This document shows positions 35,631-46,951 of a DNA stretch of 64,000 nt, one piece after another (position 1 is the first letter of the stretch; every line of letters starts with the position of its first letter). The notes beneath the pieces are model-generated. The model was given only the letters and a program-made list of their open reading frames with translations. It was not told the origin of the DNA and searched no databases. The position numbers and the translations under genes were made by a program. Source of the stretch: Thelonectria olida (Eukaryota; Ascomycota; Sordariomycetes; Hypocreales; Nectriaceae); the NCBI GenBank assembly GCA_020736575.1, contig JAGPYM010000012.1, positions 186,001 through 250,000 of the forward strand. Reading direction: 5' to 3'.

Positions 35631-37285
35631 TCAACTACGCTGTTGAGGGTCCTTGAAGAAAATCACCTGGATCGTCATGTCGTCCCTGACGTTCCTGCTC
35701 AGCGGCGGATACGTCGTCATGGCTCCTAAAAAGACCTTCCTTCGCGATCCGCCGAGCGCATTCTTGGCCAGGCACACGGCCGCATTGTCGAGGTCCTCAA
35801 TGACGAAGTGATCTGGAGACGCTCGCCACATCGTCTTCAAGCGGCCCTCGTGCTCGGTCTCCTTGAATGGCTCGGGCTTGCCAGCCTTGACAGCAGCAAG
35901 CCAGCGAGAGACGCACGCGACGGCAGCGTCGTTATTCATCACGTCCCAGAGACCGTCGGAAGCCAAGATGACAAAATCTTCCGTCTGGACTTGTCTCGTC
36001 GTGATCTCAGGCTCTGCCGACATGTACGGTGGCGTCTCGTAGTTAGGACGCGGGCTGCTGCCGTAAAAGTCATCTCTCGCGTCTTCGATTTGTTGCTTTG
36101 TCCACTTCCACCTGTGGTCGCCAAACGCTCTCGTGACGGCCATGCCGAGGAGTCTTCCGCTTCTAGGGTCAAGAATCTTGTCCTTCTCGCCGGGATGCTC
36201 GGCGTCAATACGCTTGACTTCGTAGCGATTGAAGCCAGTCTGGTCACGGCTGAGGCAATCGGCCTTGTACTCTTGAGTCTCTGACGACCAGGCGCCCCGG
36301 ACGCCTCGAGAGTCTCCTGTTACGGCGGTGCGAAGCGTTGACGTCTCGGGATCGTAGATGGTGAGAAGGGCGCAAGATCCGGCAATGGCTGGGGCAATGG
36401 CAGCAATAGTCTCTGCGGCACCAGGCTTATACCCAGCGTCCATGGCGTTGAGGGCCTGGGTAGAAATGCGATCGTCGAGACGCAGGAATGCCTTCTTGAT
36501 AGCGTCATCTACAACTTCCTGAGAAGCATCTGATGTTACTTGTGACAAAGCGACGGATACATGTGGGACAAGGGCCTTCCTCAAGACCTGAGAAGTCGCC
36601 CAGCCTCTGGGGGATCGGCCAAATCAGCACGTTTATCTTGCCGCGCAATTTGATGGGAAGAGACTCACGCGTGGCCATCATAGACTCCAGAAAAAAGTGT
36701 CCGGTTCTCGTTCACACCCTTGCCCACCGCGACATCAAAGTCATCCTCGACGGGGTTGTTGCTCGACAAGCGAACAACATGCACTCGACCTGGCGCCTTG
36801 TCCTTTCCGGCAAATGTGAAGGTGTGGCTGTCCTCGCGTAACTTGGCATTGGCGGCTTCGAGATCTACAATTATAACAGGAGACGTGGCAGAAATGTTGG
36901 CCTCGGAAACGTTGTCCTGAAGTTGAGGGGCGGCGAAAGAGGAGGCACGCCGGCGTTCACTCCCACTATTGGAGTCGCCATTGAAAGCGTTCCAACCGAC
37001 AATAGTGAGAAGGCCAGCCAAGGTAGGGAGGCCCCAAGTGACGGCAAGACCATACTTCGGGCCAGAAGCGCCCTGATTTGGCCTCTGGTTGGACGACGCC
37101 TTGTTAGCCTCACCACCATCAGCCTGCCCGTTCAGCGCAGCCTTGGACATGGCGAGGGCAGTCGGCTTTAAAGGCCCCGTGGATGCAAGACGTGACCATG
37201 CTGGGGAAGAAGAAGTAGCGGTTGGTGCTCGCTTGAGCAGCAACCGTGACGCGCACATCCTCCCCGCAGGCCGACGAAGCATCAT
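35631..37285 (-). CDS. Mitochondrial PP2C-family protein phosphatase (Ptc5/PDP-like)
   Basis: Exons 37285-36669 and 36606-35631 (62-nt intron); 530 aa. The start is the first in-frame ATG (MMLRRPAGRMC). The arginine-rich, acid-free N-terminus (RLLLKRAPTATSSSPAWSRL) is a presequence for mitochondria. A hydrophobic stretch GLAVTWGLPTLAGLLTIVGW near residue 85 is a single membrane segment. PP2C motifs are GVYDGHAGW restored across the splice, AVTGDSRGVRG, GMAVTRAFGDHRWKW, LASDGLWDVMNND and NVRDDMTIQVIFF, so the metal-binding aspartates are present. Yeast Ptc5 and animal PDP dephosphorylate the pyruvate dehydrogenase E1 subunit; that role is inferred by family. It converges on the hydroxyacid dehydrogenase (205 bp). 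Confidence 0.88.
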
Positions 37286-38012
37286 GGTCTGGATTCGTGG
37301 CCCTTTTTCTCCTGTCAGATGGCGGTCATCAGCTTTTCCCGTCAGCACGTGAAGAGGGGTGAACAGTAGGGCGTTACCGTCTCCGGGGCACAAAAAAGAA
37401 TTAAATCGTGAATAGAAAAGAAAGAAAAGATATCGCGTCAGAATTCAATCAACCGTCGGGCGTAAACGAAAAAGAAACAAAGAAAGATGATGTTTTGATG
37501 GTGAGTCGCTTCACCAGGCGATAACATGCCAAAGCCAAACAAACCAGGATGCTCAAATTACTAACCTTCCCCTTCCCTGCCCTGCATGAGCACATGACAC
37601 GGCACAGCAACAGTGACATGACAATATTACCCGGAATGGAAGAACATGAATAAAAAAAGGGCACATGTCTTAATTCGATACTCGACATAAATTCCCCTTT
37701 TGATAGCTACATTGTCGATGCAAAGACAAGCCCTGCGCTTATCCATGTTGCGGTTGTGCATCGTAATGAAAGACACACTGCAAGATGGGCTGAGACATTG
37801 CCTATCACACGTAAATTAATTCCCGGGAACGCCGTCACAGAAGAGTTTTCACTCTTCACACCGAGGACAGCTCACTCACTCGATCAATCGCTCCATCTCG
37901 AGAAAATAGGTAACATCCTCATTTGCCCCCTAGACCCAGATGATATGTACAACGCCAGAACCCGTGAATGAGCCAAATCGGTGGCATCTCACTCTCTAAC
38001 CATTTTAACTGT
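37286..38012. other. Intergenic spacer
   Basis: 727 bp between the PP2C start and the 3' end of SSF1 (both on minus). It holds an A-rich 5' flank of the phosphatase gene. No other gene seen. Confidence 0.5.
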
Positions 38013-39425
38013 TCAACTATTCGCAATCTCCTCAGCCTCGTCCTCCCATTCGCCATCTTCTTCCATCTTCTCGTTGACCTTGTATTCCGCATCTCCTGCC
38101 AGTCCTTCGCTGTCAAAATCGTCCACATCCATGTCGGTGTAGTACTCATCGTCGTCGTCCTCATCGTCATCGCCCTTGCCACCACTCTCAGCTTTGGCCT
38201 TCTTCTTCCGCTCCACGTTGGCCTTTTGCTCCTTTCGTCGCGCTTCCTTCTGCTGGTTTCGCTTCTCCCATCGCTTCTCGAGCTCCTTGATCTCCGCCTT
38301 GCTCTTGTGTATGTACTCGTGCCACATCACCTTGCCCGAGCAGAGACCCTCCTCCACCTTGGTCAGGCGTAGGCGCATCCGGGGACCAAGCTCGACCAGC
38401 TTCACTGCACGACGCTCCACATTCTCTTCCTCTTCTTCCGGCTCCGCGTCGTTCTGGGCTGCTGCTAGCCTGGCCTTGGCAGAGAGGACCTTGCGAGTCG
38501 TGGAACCGACCACTTCGATCTCGTTATCTGACTCAAGTTCACTACCACTCGTCGCATCGGTAACATAGCCCTCTCCGTTCTCGCCTCCAATCATGTAGTC
38601 TGCGATATCCTCCAGTTTGCCCAGGTTAGGCATCTTTCCTTTCCGACTCGTCTTGGAGGATAGGAATTGCTCGGCAGCGTTCAATCTTCGCAGGGGCTTC
38701 GACACGCCTGTTGACCTCGTAGTGATCGCATAATGTCGGAAGTTGACAATAAAGGTGCCGTCGTCCTCCTCGGATTGCTCACGCTGGAGGAGAAGCACTC
38801 GTCGAATCGACTTAAGCGGTGTGGCTTGGGGATTGATCGGGGGAAAGAGGGATTGGAAGACAGTCGTGGTAAGGGTCTCGAGATGCCTGGGGACTTTGGA
38901 CTTGTGGTCAGAATCGGGGCGAGTGAAGTTGTTCATGACCAGCTATAGCGAGTTAGAGAGAGCAGAATGGGTGGCGATGGATGGGAGACGCACCAGAGGA
39001 GGAGTAATAAACTCCTTTCCACTACCCTTGGGATGCCTTTGCGACCTTTGCACATCCTTGCACAGCGAGTAATTCTCAACTCGAAAGTTCAGCGTAGGAC
39101 CTCTGGGAGCGAGGGCGACCCGTAGGTTGGTGTTGCCGCCTTCGGAGCGAGAGAAAAGCATCATGTGCGTGATACCAAGTGGACCGCACATTACGGTGTA
39201 GTCTCGCAGTCTGTTGCCTCGGCGCTCCTTCAATCGACTGGCAGTGCCTGGCTCCATGACTTTTCGCACATCAGCAGCTAGCTGGCTGACGCTGGAACCA
39301 ACCTCGCCGGCGCCAATTCGGATGACCAAGCTCTTTGGATTTTTCGAATTGGCATGGCCGGCAGAGTCTACCTCTGGGTTGTTGGCCCCGACGTGGGTTC
39401 TCTTCTTGGTGCGTTTGCGGGCCAT
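38013..39425 (-). CDS. SSF1: Ribosome biogenesis protein Ssf1/Peter Pan (Brix domain)
   Basis: Exons 39425-38994 and 38942-38013 (51-nt intron, donor GTGCGT); 453 aa, the same length I recall for yeast Ssf1. A basic start (MARKRTKKRTHVG) precedes the Brix domain (residues ~30-270): SLVIRIGAGEVGSSVSQL, DYTVMCGPLGITHMMLFS, LRVALAPRGPTLNFRV, KEFITPPLLVMNNF restored across the splice, and GTFIVNFRHYAI. The C-terminal third is charged: ELGPRMRLRLTKVEEGL (Brix end motif), a lysine/arginine coiled region, then an acidic tail. It is a nucleolar factor of 60S pre-ribosomes needed for 27S pre-rRNA processing. It is head-to-head with the RRP3 helicase. Confidence 0.95.
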
Positions 39426-39644
39426 TTTGATATGAATATATTGGCAATGGGTGATGAGAAGCTTCAAAAATCCTAGATCCAGAGGCTGGTCTTGTCGCAA
39501 GCGCAAGAAAAAAAGTTTGGCGGGGATCACGATAAGACTAGCGCACGTGCGATAAGAAACCCCACTAAAATTTTCCCATGCCTTCTTCCCAGCACCCAGA
39601 TCTTCCACCCATGATTCATTAAACCACCAACAACAGCCGCCAAG
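39426..39644. promoter_or_regulatory. Bidirectional promoter of SSF1 and RRP3 with PAC-, RRPE- and E-box-like motifs
   Basis: Only 219 bp separate the two start codons. GATGAG (39453-39458) is the core of the PAC element, AAAATTTT (39567-39574) is the core of RRPE, and the palindrome GCACGTGC (39543-39550) is an E-box. PAC plus RRPE marks ribosome-biogenesis genes in yeasts (established); use here is inferred. Confidence 0.55.
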
Positions 39645-41155
39645 ATGGAATCCGTGAAACGAAGGAAGCATGCGCACGATGCGCCCAAGAAGAAGGTGGC
39701 GAAGGAGAAAGCCTCACCCAAAGTTTCTCCAGAACAAGTGCCAGAACAAGAGACAGAGGAGGAATCCGGTACTCTAGAGGCACCGTCCGCCGAGGAATCC
39801 AGCGACGCTCCCAAAAAGACTTTCAAAGACTTGGTGCGTCACCACGAGACGTGAAATACTAAAAGCTCTCACTAACTGTTTCGAAGGGAATTGTCGATGC
39901 TCTTTGCGAATCCTGCGAGGCTCTCAACTACAAGTACCCAACGCCGATCCAAGAAAAGTCTATTCCTGTCGCCCTCGAGGGCCGCGATATTATCGGTCTC
40001 GCAGAAACCGGTAGTGGAAAGACGGCCGCCTTTGCGCTGCCTGTCCTCCAAGCCCTCCTCGACAAGCCCCAACCAATATTTGGTCTCGTCCTCGCTCCGA
40101 CACGAGAACTAGCGTCCCAGATTGGCCAGGCGTTCGAAGCCCTCGGATCTCTCATCTCCTTGCGATGCGCCGTGATTGTGGGAGGTCTAGACATGGTGCC
40201 TCAAGCAATCGCGCTCGGAAAGAAGCCGCACATCATTGTTGCGACTCCAGGCCGCCTCGTGGACCATCTGGAGAAGACCAAGGGTTTCTCGCTGCGGACA
40301 CTCAAGTATCTCATCATGGACGAAGCCGATCGGTTACTCGACCTCGACTTTGGCCCTAGCATCGATAAAATTTTAAAGTTTGTGCCCCGCGAACGACGCA
40401 CATATTTGTTTTCGGCCACGATTAGTTCCAAAATCGAGAGTCTTCAGCGCGCCAGCTTGAGGGATCCTGTGCGGGTGAGCATCAGCTCCAACAAATACCA
40501 AACTGTCTCGACGCTGCTACAGCACTACGTCTTCATCCCCCATGGTATGAAAGACACCTACCTAATCTACTTGGTGAACGAGCATGCTGGTCAGTCTACC
40601 ATCATCTTTACCCGCACTGTCTGGGAGACGCAGCGACTTGCCATTTTGCTCCGCACTCTGGGCTTTGGAGCAATTCCCTTGCATGGTCAACTTTCTCAGT
40701 CGTCGCGTCTCGGTGCTCTCAATAAGTTCCGATCCGGCTCTCGCGATATTCTCGTCGCCACCGATGTCGCCGCCCGTGGTCTTGATATCCCCAAGGTTGA
40801 CGTCGTCCTCAACCTGGATCTCCCGCAGGACTCAAAGACGTATATCCATCGTGTCGGACGAACAGCTCGTGCCGGAAAGTCAGGTGTAGCCATCAGCCTG
40901 GTGACTCAATATGATCTTGAGATCTATTTGCGAATCGAGGCGGCTCTGGGCAAGAAGCTCTCAGAGTACCCGACGATCAAGGAGGAGGTAATGACATTCC
41001 AGACTCGCGTGGAGCAAGCGCAGCGACACGCCAGGAACGAGATGAAGAACTTGAGCGAGGACAGAGGCAAGAGAGGCAGCACGCTCAAGGGGAGGAAGCC
41101 CGGGAAGCGGGACGGGAAGCGCAGACGCGACGACCAGGACAAAGAGGAGGGCTAA
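39645..41155 (+). CDS. RRP3: ATP-dependent rRNA helicase Rrp3 (DEAD-box)
   Basis: Exons 39645-39833 and 39887-41155 (53-nt intron with a perfect ACTAAC branch site); 485 aa. Exon 1 encodes a short basic/acidic N-tail. The helicase core has every motif in order: Q motif with [20 protein letters not shown], Ia PTRELA, Ib [53 protein letters not shown]. The end is lysine/arginine-rich ([16 protein letters not shown]), as in Rrp3/DDX47. It is a nucleolar enzyme that remodels pre-rRNA for 18S (40S) maturation. The Rrp3 assignment rests on length, short tails and the overall DDX47-like core. It is divergent from SSF1, another pre-ribosome factor. Confidence 0.93.
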
Positions 41156-43335
41156 AAGTTTATGGTGATGTTCAATACTTAATGCAGTTGTGAATCAATT
41201 AATGCAGTTCAAATTCCCCCGAATTCTAAGGAGAGTGGCTACCGCAGGCACTTCAATGCTTGATGAGGCTGATCGCAAAAGCGACAACAAATACTTAGAT
41301 AATCGCAATGTGACGTGGTGCCGAATGTGGTCTTCCCTGAGCACCCAGATGGATGGGTACCAAAGCCTCTATTCAGCTCAGAAGCCTTCCTCACCTTTCA
41401 TAATTGCAGTAGGCAATTGGCTTGCTTTATCTCTAATTAGCCAAGCACTTTTTATAGTGCTCACTAAGATCAAGACGTCCATAGGTTGCCTGGTAGCTGA
41501 TTGTTTGATTTTGGGGAGATTTTGAGAGCAGCTATAGGGTAGCTATCCTCTTACCCTTCGGTTTCTTGCTTCGCTTTCTCAGCTATTCATGTTCCCTTTC
41601 AGCATGTCAGAAATACGTATAGCTCTCTTTCTTACATAGTTTTCAGCGATCATTCGTGTATTACAGTTTGACGTTTTGACAGTCCAGCAATGTGCTCTCG
41701 TATCCAATGTTACTCGGAGCTTCAGCAGGCTTGTGAGACTAGGAGGAGTAGGCTTGTTGGAGAACGAGACTAACCGGATTCAAAACAACCTCGATTACAT
41801 AAACTGAATTCCTTGTTGGTTTCTTGTCCTTAATTCTTTGATAAAGTATAAGGGGCAGTTTGGTGCGCTCTAGTCCGAATGTCCAATTCGTGAGATCGTC
41901 AGCCCAGGTCTTATGAAACGGAGGTGCAAGCCCTTGACGCTCTATACTCAGGGTACTCTGGAAAGACCGTATGTCCTATGCGCTCCGACTCATTGCCAGC
42001 GGTGAGTGTTACGACTTGGAGATGTCTCGCATGGCTTCGATCCCATACACGGTGTCTAGGGTCCCAGAGATGTGCTACTTAATCCTAACACTTCATCCAG
42101 CAGCCCCTTTTTATGTCAGATGTTGGCTATTTTGACGTCTAAGCTGGCACAGTGATTGGAAATTTGTTTCTTCTCTTGCCCGGTTTGCCTTGGACGGGTA
42201 TTCCATGTTGTGTTTTTGTTGATCACTTTATCCCACCAGGGCAGTCGGCCGCTGCAGCACATCGGCTCTCGTGGTTCATCTTAGGATGCTGTCGTCTAGC
42301 AAGTTACGCCAACACATGGTCAGTGTGAGTCAAGACAAGCGGCTTGGGACTAATAGAAGAGCGGCCGATGCTGAATCATTCGTCTCAAGTTTCAGCTCAT
42401 CCCACTTGGACATTCCGATTATTCGTGCTCCTATGGCAGCGACCGCCCGCATCCCACCCCGACTGCCGAACGGCTCAAACGTGCAAGATGAGGCATCTCG
42501 TGTTACTAAGACAAGACTCATCAGTCAAAGCCCAGCCCTATTTCTCCCACCTGTGCGGGCACATCGGACGATCCGTTTTAGAAACGCGTCAGTCAGTGTC
42601 AATGCTTGACATTCGGTACCTAGTGCAAGCTCAAATCAAAGTTGACATGTACGCGGCGTATAGCTAATAACTCTGGTTCACCTCAGCTAACTTCCTCACA
42701 CCAAGTCGAAACTCGAAACGACAGACTAAACATTGGGGATGGCCCGCTTTCATTTGTTTGAAACGTTTCCAAGGCTTATGGGAACATTGTCCCAAGTACC
42801 GAGTGAGGATCATCAAGGGGGGATTTCCCTATGCCCTGGTCTTTTCCGTCTCACCCGAATGGCATTTTCTCAAAAAATGTCATGGCGTGAATGGCCACAA
42901 TCGGGGAGTCTTGGCTCGCCCTCTCCACTACGACGTTTCACCTCCGCCCTTTTTTGGCGGCACTCTTGAAAGATGCTCATCCCTGCTCGTCTCTTTGCTG
43001 GGGCGGCCGCTCCCGGGCAGCTGGGTCCTTGGCTGAGCGTTAGGCGCTTGACTGAGGGAGATGAAGGGTCGTGAGACTCCCACTGACTTGACGATGCGCG
43101 CGAACATACGGGGTCTCATGCGAGAGACAAGTCGGCCTGAATATATAAGCCATCGAGGGTGTTTTTGACTTTCCGAATCATCGATTTCCCTGTTCAACAT
43201 CATTCATTCATTCGCTTCTTTCTTTTGGTGCTAGCACCGTCCTTTCATTGCAACAAGTCTTGCGCAATAACAATTCATTACTTCAATCATTAACATTGCT
43301 CTTTTACCGATTCAAAAAGTCAATAGACCTTCACA
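41156..43335. other. 2.2-kb intergenic spacer upstream of the AA14 gene
   Basis: No gene recognised. The right end is the AA14 promoter: TATATAAG at 43141-43148 (~190 bp from the ATG) and several G-rich words near 43.00 kb, including CTGGGG, that fit the CreA consensus SYGGRG. Open frames at 42.3-43.2 kb overlap each other on both strands and carry no motif. Confidence 0.5.
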
Positions 43336-44568
43336 ATGCTCTCTGCCGCTGTCCTTCTCTCTCTCGCCGCTTCTGCGAGCGCCCACATTGCCTCTTGGAA
43401 CAAGGGCATGTACTGCAAGGTAAGCCATCGAAACTATGACAGTTCAAAAATCTGGTACCACCTCATATACAGCACTCAGGTGTGAAGTTAGGAGTGAGGT
43501 TAGGAGTAGTGGTGCCAGACTCTTGGCTTGTCAACTTATTTATTTTCAGGGTATCGATGTTTGTGAATCGTGAGCAAATCGCTAATTCTTTCCAGGGAGG
43601 CAACGACTCCTCTGTCGACAGTCCCAACACCAACCTCGCCGTCAACCCTCTCTACAACCTCACCAAGGCCGAGTGGTGGATGCAAGCCGACCGCGGCTGC
43701 GATGTCGTCCCGCCCCCGGACGGCGAGTATCTCGAGCTCCCCGCCGGAAAGTCCTTCATGACGGAGCTCGCCAACAACCGCGCCTTCAGCTCGCTTTCGT
43801 ACGACGGCACCCTGACCACCGAGTGGCAGGACGGCAAGAACCGCACCATGCCCTGGAGGGGTCCCAACAACCCTCCCGGCTGCCTCATGGACGGTGGCGA
43901 CGGCTCCGGTGGTGAATTGCACACTCGCAGCATCGAGTCGACTGGTGGTACTGCTTGGGCCATTTCGTATGAGAGCGATATTTCCAAGGTGACGATGGAG
44001 AACCTTGTTGTATTCTCTGTGCGATACTAGTACGTGGATATCCTTTGTCCCCGCGAGGCATAATGATTCAGTTTGCTAACAACCTGCAGCTCACCCTTCT
44101 TCCGCGAGACCTGGTATGATGTTCCTGCCGACATGCCCGAGTGTCCCGAGGAAGGCTGCTACTGCGCTTGGCTCTGGATCCCCGACGGCTGTAAGTATCA
44201 TCCACTGACTGAAATGGTGGAATCTAGAGTGCTAACACACAAAAAGGTGGTCAGCCCAACATGTACATGCAGAACCACCGCTGCAAGGTGACTGGCAGCA
44301 CCTCGACCAAGAAGCTAGGCACTCCCAAGCCTGCCGCGTGGTGCCGACAGAACCCCAGCAAGTGCGTCGCTGGACCCAAGCAAATGATGGCCTGGAACCG
44401 TAAGTTAAAACCCAGTGAATGGTTATCGAGAGAAGAGCATTGGCTGACCGGAAACGTGCAGAGTTCGAGGGCAACAACGTCGAGGCTCCCAATGGCAAGA
44501 CGCCTACTTACAACCAGAACATGGGTTTCTTTGACGGAGCTCAGGACGACATCTTTGTCGACGAGTAG
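43336..44568 (+). CDS. AA14-family lytic polysaccharide monooxygenase (probable)
   Basis: Exons 43336-43419, 43596-44029, 44090-44190, 44247-44399, 44462-44568; introns 176, 60, 56 and 62 nt; 292 aa. The signal peptide [16 protein letters not shown] is followed directly by [11 protein letters not shown], so processing would expose an N-terminal histidine, the first arm of an LPMO copper brace. The rest follows the AA14 pattern as I recall it: [127 protein letters not shown]. About ten cysteines fit disulfides. AA14 enzymes attack xylan-coated cellulose oxidatively (established for Pycnoporus). The first intron is long but has a clear CTAAT branch and CAG acceptor. Confidence 0.82.
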
Positions 44569-45460
44569 ATTCAGTGCAGGAATTTTGGCTCAACACAGCG
44601 CGAATGGGAGACAAGAGAAGAAGAGGACTTCTTGGGGGAGTTTTGTACAATACTGGATTGCATTCTTCTGGAAGGATGAGCAGTTCATCTTATTCTAGGC
44701 CTCGAGCTCGGTTTTCAATTTACAACTGATGATGTTCGAGAAACTGAAGCGATTGGGAAAGCCTGGTTTGAATGATTACGGCGTTTGCCTGTCGCTGGTA
44801 GATGTGTTCCAGTACGTGCTCTATTGACGGCTGAGGGATAAAACGTCACGACTGTCCACACAGTTATTCTTCGTGTCCCCATCTGTTGACAAACTTGAGC
44901 TCACATGAAGATTACGTGCTGATGAAGACTGTAACGACACCGTCAGTTTTAGTAACCCTTCGGACTTCGCAGCTACAACTCAGCCCTCGACGCGAGCTCG
45001 TGTGGCACAGCAAGACCTCACCAATTCAACCAATCAATCGGGCTACACAGTCACTTTTGACCCGTTTTCCGGGCGCGATTCTGGCCCGTCTTACGCAAAT
45101 TCGCAGTGATTCGGAGCCGAGTTGGCTTTTCCGTCGAATCAAGGTGCGTGGCCGTCTCCGTGCTCCGCGTCATTCGGCCGAGTGAGGTCGAGATTCTCGG
45201 ACTTTTTGCCAATTTGTCGCCCGGACTTTTCAATAAGCGGCAGGTAACTTTGGCCTTTGGCTATTGTCAATGGAAGGATTGAGGTGCGTAAGAAGAACTA
45301 GCCGAAGACGTTTGGGTATAAGTAGTCGTGTTGTCCGCTGTCAAAGAGTGAAAGTCATTCATTCAGTCAATCAACCATCCATCACTCCAACACCATCTCG
45401 AATACCTACCCTTTCCTACAAAACAACACAAGCCCCTTCACTTCACACACTCTCACTACA
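44569..45460. other. Intergenic spacer
   Basis: 892 bp between the AA14 gene and the FAD monooxygenase. A TATAAG at 45317-45322 lies ~140 bp upstream of the monooxygenase ATG. No other gene seen. Confidence 0.5.
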
Positions 45461-46690
45461 ATGGCCCCCTCAAGCCCCGTCGCAATCATCGGTGCTGGCC
45501 TCTCCGGCCTCGCCCTCGCCCTCGCCCTCCACAAACAAAACATCCACAGCATCCTCTACGAGACGCAAGCCGCGCCCCTCGACATCGGCGGCGCCATCAT
45601 GCTCTCACCCAACGCCCTACGCATCCTCGATAACCTCGACATCTACAAGCCCCTCGAGCCTCGCAGCTTCAAGTTTGAAGACTCGTACTTTCGCTCCGCC
45701 GACGACAAGGTCGCCGACGTCTTCGAGTTTGGCTCTGTCGACAAGTACGGCTATCCAGGCCTGCGCGTCTACCGCTACGAGCTCATCAACATCCTCCTGG
45801 ACCTCGTGAAACAGGCCGGCATTCAGGTCGAGTATGGCAAGAAGTTCGACCACGTCGTCAGCGAGACCGAAGACGGCGTAACGTGGCAGTTCGCCGACGG
45901 CTCAACCGCCTCGGCCGGTGTCCTCGTCGGCGCAGACGGCATCCACTCGCGCGTCCGCCAGTATCTGTATCCCGGCATGACGGCAAAGTTCACCAATATG
46001 GTCGGCGTCACCGCAGCCGTCCCCACGGCCCAGCTGAAGGTCCAGCCCGAAGACGGCTACAAGTTCCCCGTCACCCTCATGAACCCCAAACACGGCGCCT
46101 TCGTCATCGCTCCCCAGTTGAAGGATGGCTCCGAGGTCCTGATCGGCAAGCAGTACCGGTTCGCCGGCCCCGAGCCCGACCGTGAGGAGTGGAAGAAACT
46201 CAACGCGGACAAGACATGGGCCGTCGACTTCCTCCGCCAGGGCCACGAGGACTTCCGTCCCATCGTTGGCAACGCCACCACCAGCATATCCACCGATAAG
46301 ATCAACATCTGGCCCTTCTACCTGCTCCCCAAGCTGGACACATGGGCCTCGGACAAGCAAGCGCGCGTCCTCATTCTTGGCGACGCTGCGCACGCGATGC
46401 CGCCGACTGCTGGACAGGGCGTCAACCAGGCCTTCGAGGACGTGTACATTCTCGCGGGCGTGCTGGGCAAGTTGCGCGGCACATCGCAGCTGGACGATGC
46501 CGCCAAGGTGAAGACGTCGCTCAAGAACTGGCAGAACATTCGGCAGGGACGCATCGACAAGGTTCTCGAAGTGAATGAGCAGATCAACGAGAGGAGGGTG
46601 CCGTCTGGGAACAAGGTCGAGCTGAAGCCGTTTGAGCTTGGGTGGTTGTATGCCGCGGATTTTGATAGTATGGTTGAGGAGTGTGTCTAG
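45461..46690 (+). CDS. FAD-dependent aromatic monooxygenase (salicylate-hydroxylase-like)
   Basis: Single exon, 409 aa, ATG at 45461 in CACTACAATGG. A class A flavoprotein monooxygenase: dinucleotide motif GAGLSG at residues 11-16, the DG motif GADGIHSRVR near 160, and the GD motif LILGDAAHAMPPTAGQGVNQAFED near 310 binding the FAD ribityl chain. An Arg (YRYELINIL) sits at the usual second FAD contact. NAD(P)H and O2 would be used to hydroxylate or epoxidise a substrate, often phenolic. Substrate is unknown; no biosynthetic backbone gene is nearby, so a catabolic role is the simpler reading. Strong third-position GC preference fits a well-expressed gene. No signal peptide. Confidence 0.9.
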   Translation: MAPSSPVAIIGAGLSGLALALALHKQNIHSILYETQAAPLDIGGAIMLSPNALRILDNLDIYKPLEPRSFKFEDSYFRSADDKVADVFEFGSVDKYGYPGLRVYRYELINILLDLVKQAGIQVEYGKKFDHVVSETEDGVTWQFADGSTASAGVLVGADGIHSRVRQYLYPGMTAKFTNMVGVTAAVPTAQLKVQPEDGYKFPVTLMNPKHGAFVIAPQLKDGSEVLIGKQYRFAGPEPDREEWKKLNADKTWAVDFLRQGHEDFRPIVGNATTSISTDKINIWPFYLLPKLDTWASDKQARVLILGDAAHAMPPTAGQGVNQAFEDVYILAGVLGKLRGTSQLDDAAKVKTSLKNWQNIRQGRIDKVLEVNEQINERRVPSGNKVELKPFELGWLYAADFDSMVEECV

Positions 46691-46951
46691 GCTTGCCTCT
46701 TGGGCTGGACATGGCATGATGGGATGATAGGTATTTTATATGAGTTCTAGCGGTCAATCTAAAGTTCTAACTATTCTATTTCCTTTCTTGTGCGTGAAGT
46801 TGAAAAGCTGCTAAATTGTGGTTGCCACAACCTTGTCCTCATTCTAGCACTTGGATGATACCTGGTCAGTACAGGAAAACAAAACTCATCTGAGCTATAA
46901 GCAAGCGAAGCAGAAGCTGAAAATATACTAAGCAACTAGATGAAGACAGTG

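Noticed and set aside
43336..46690. Secondary-metabolite cluster around the FAD monooxygenase
   Set aside because: No polyketide synthase, NRPS, terpene synthase or tailoring set in the window.
45902..46717. 271-codon minus-strand frame
   Set aside because: Shadow of the GC-rich FAD monooxygenase gene; no family features.
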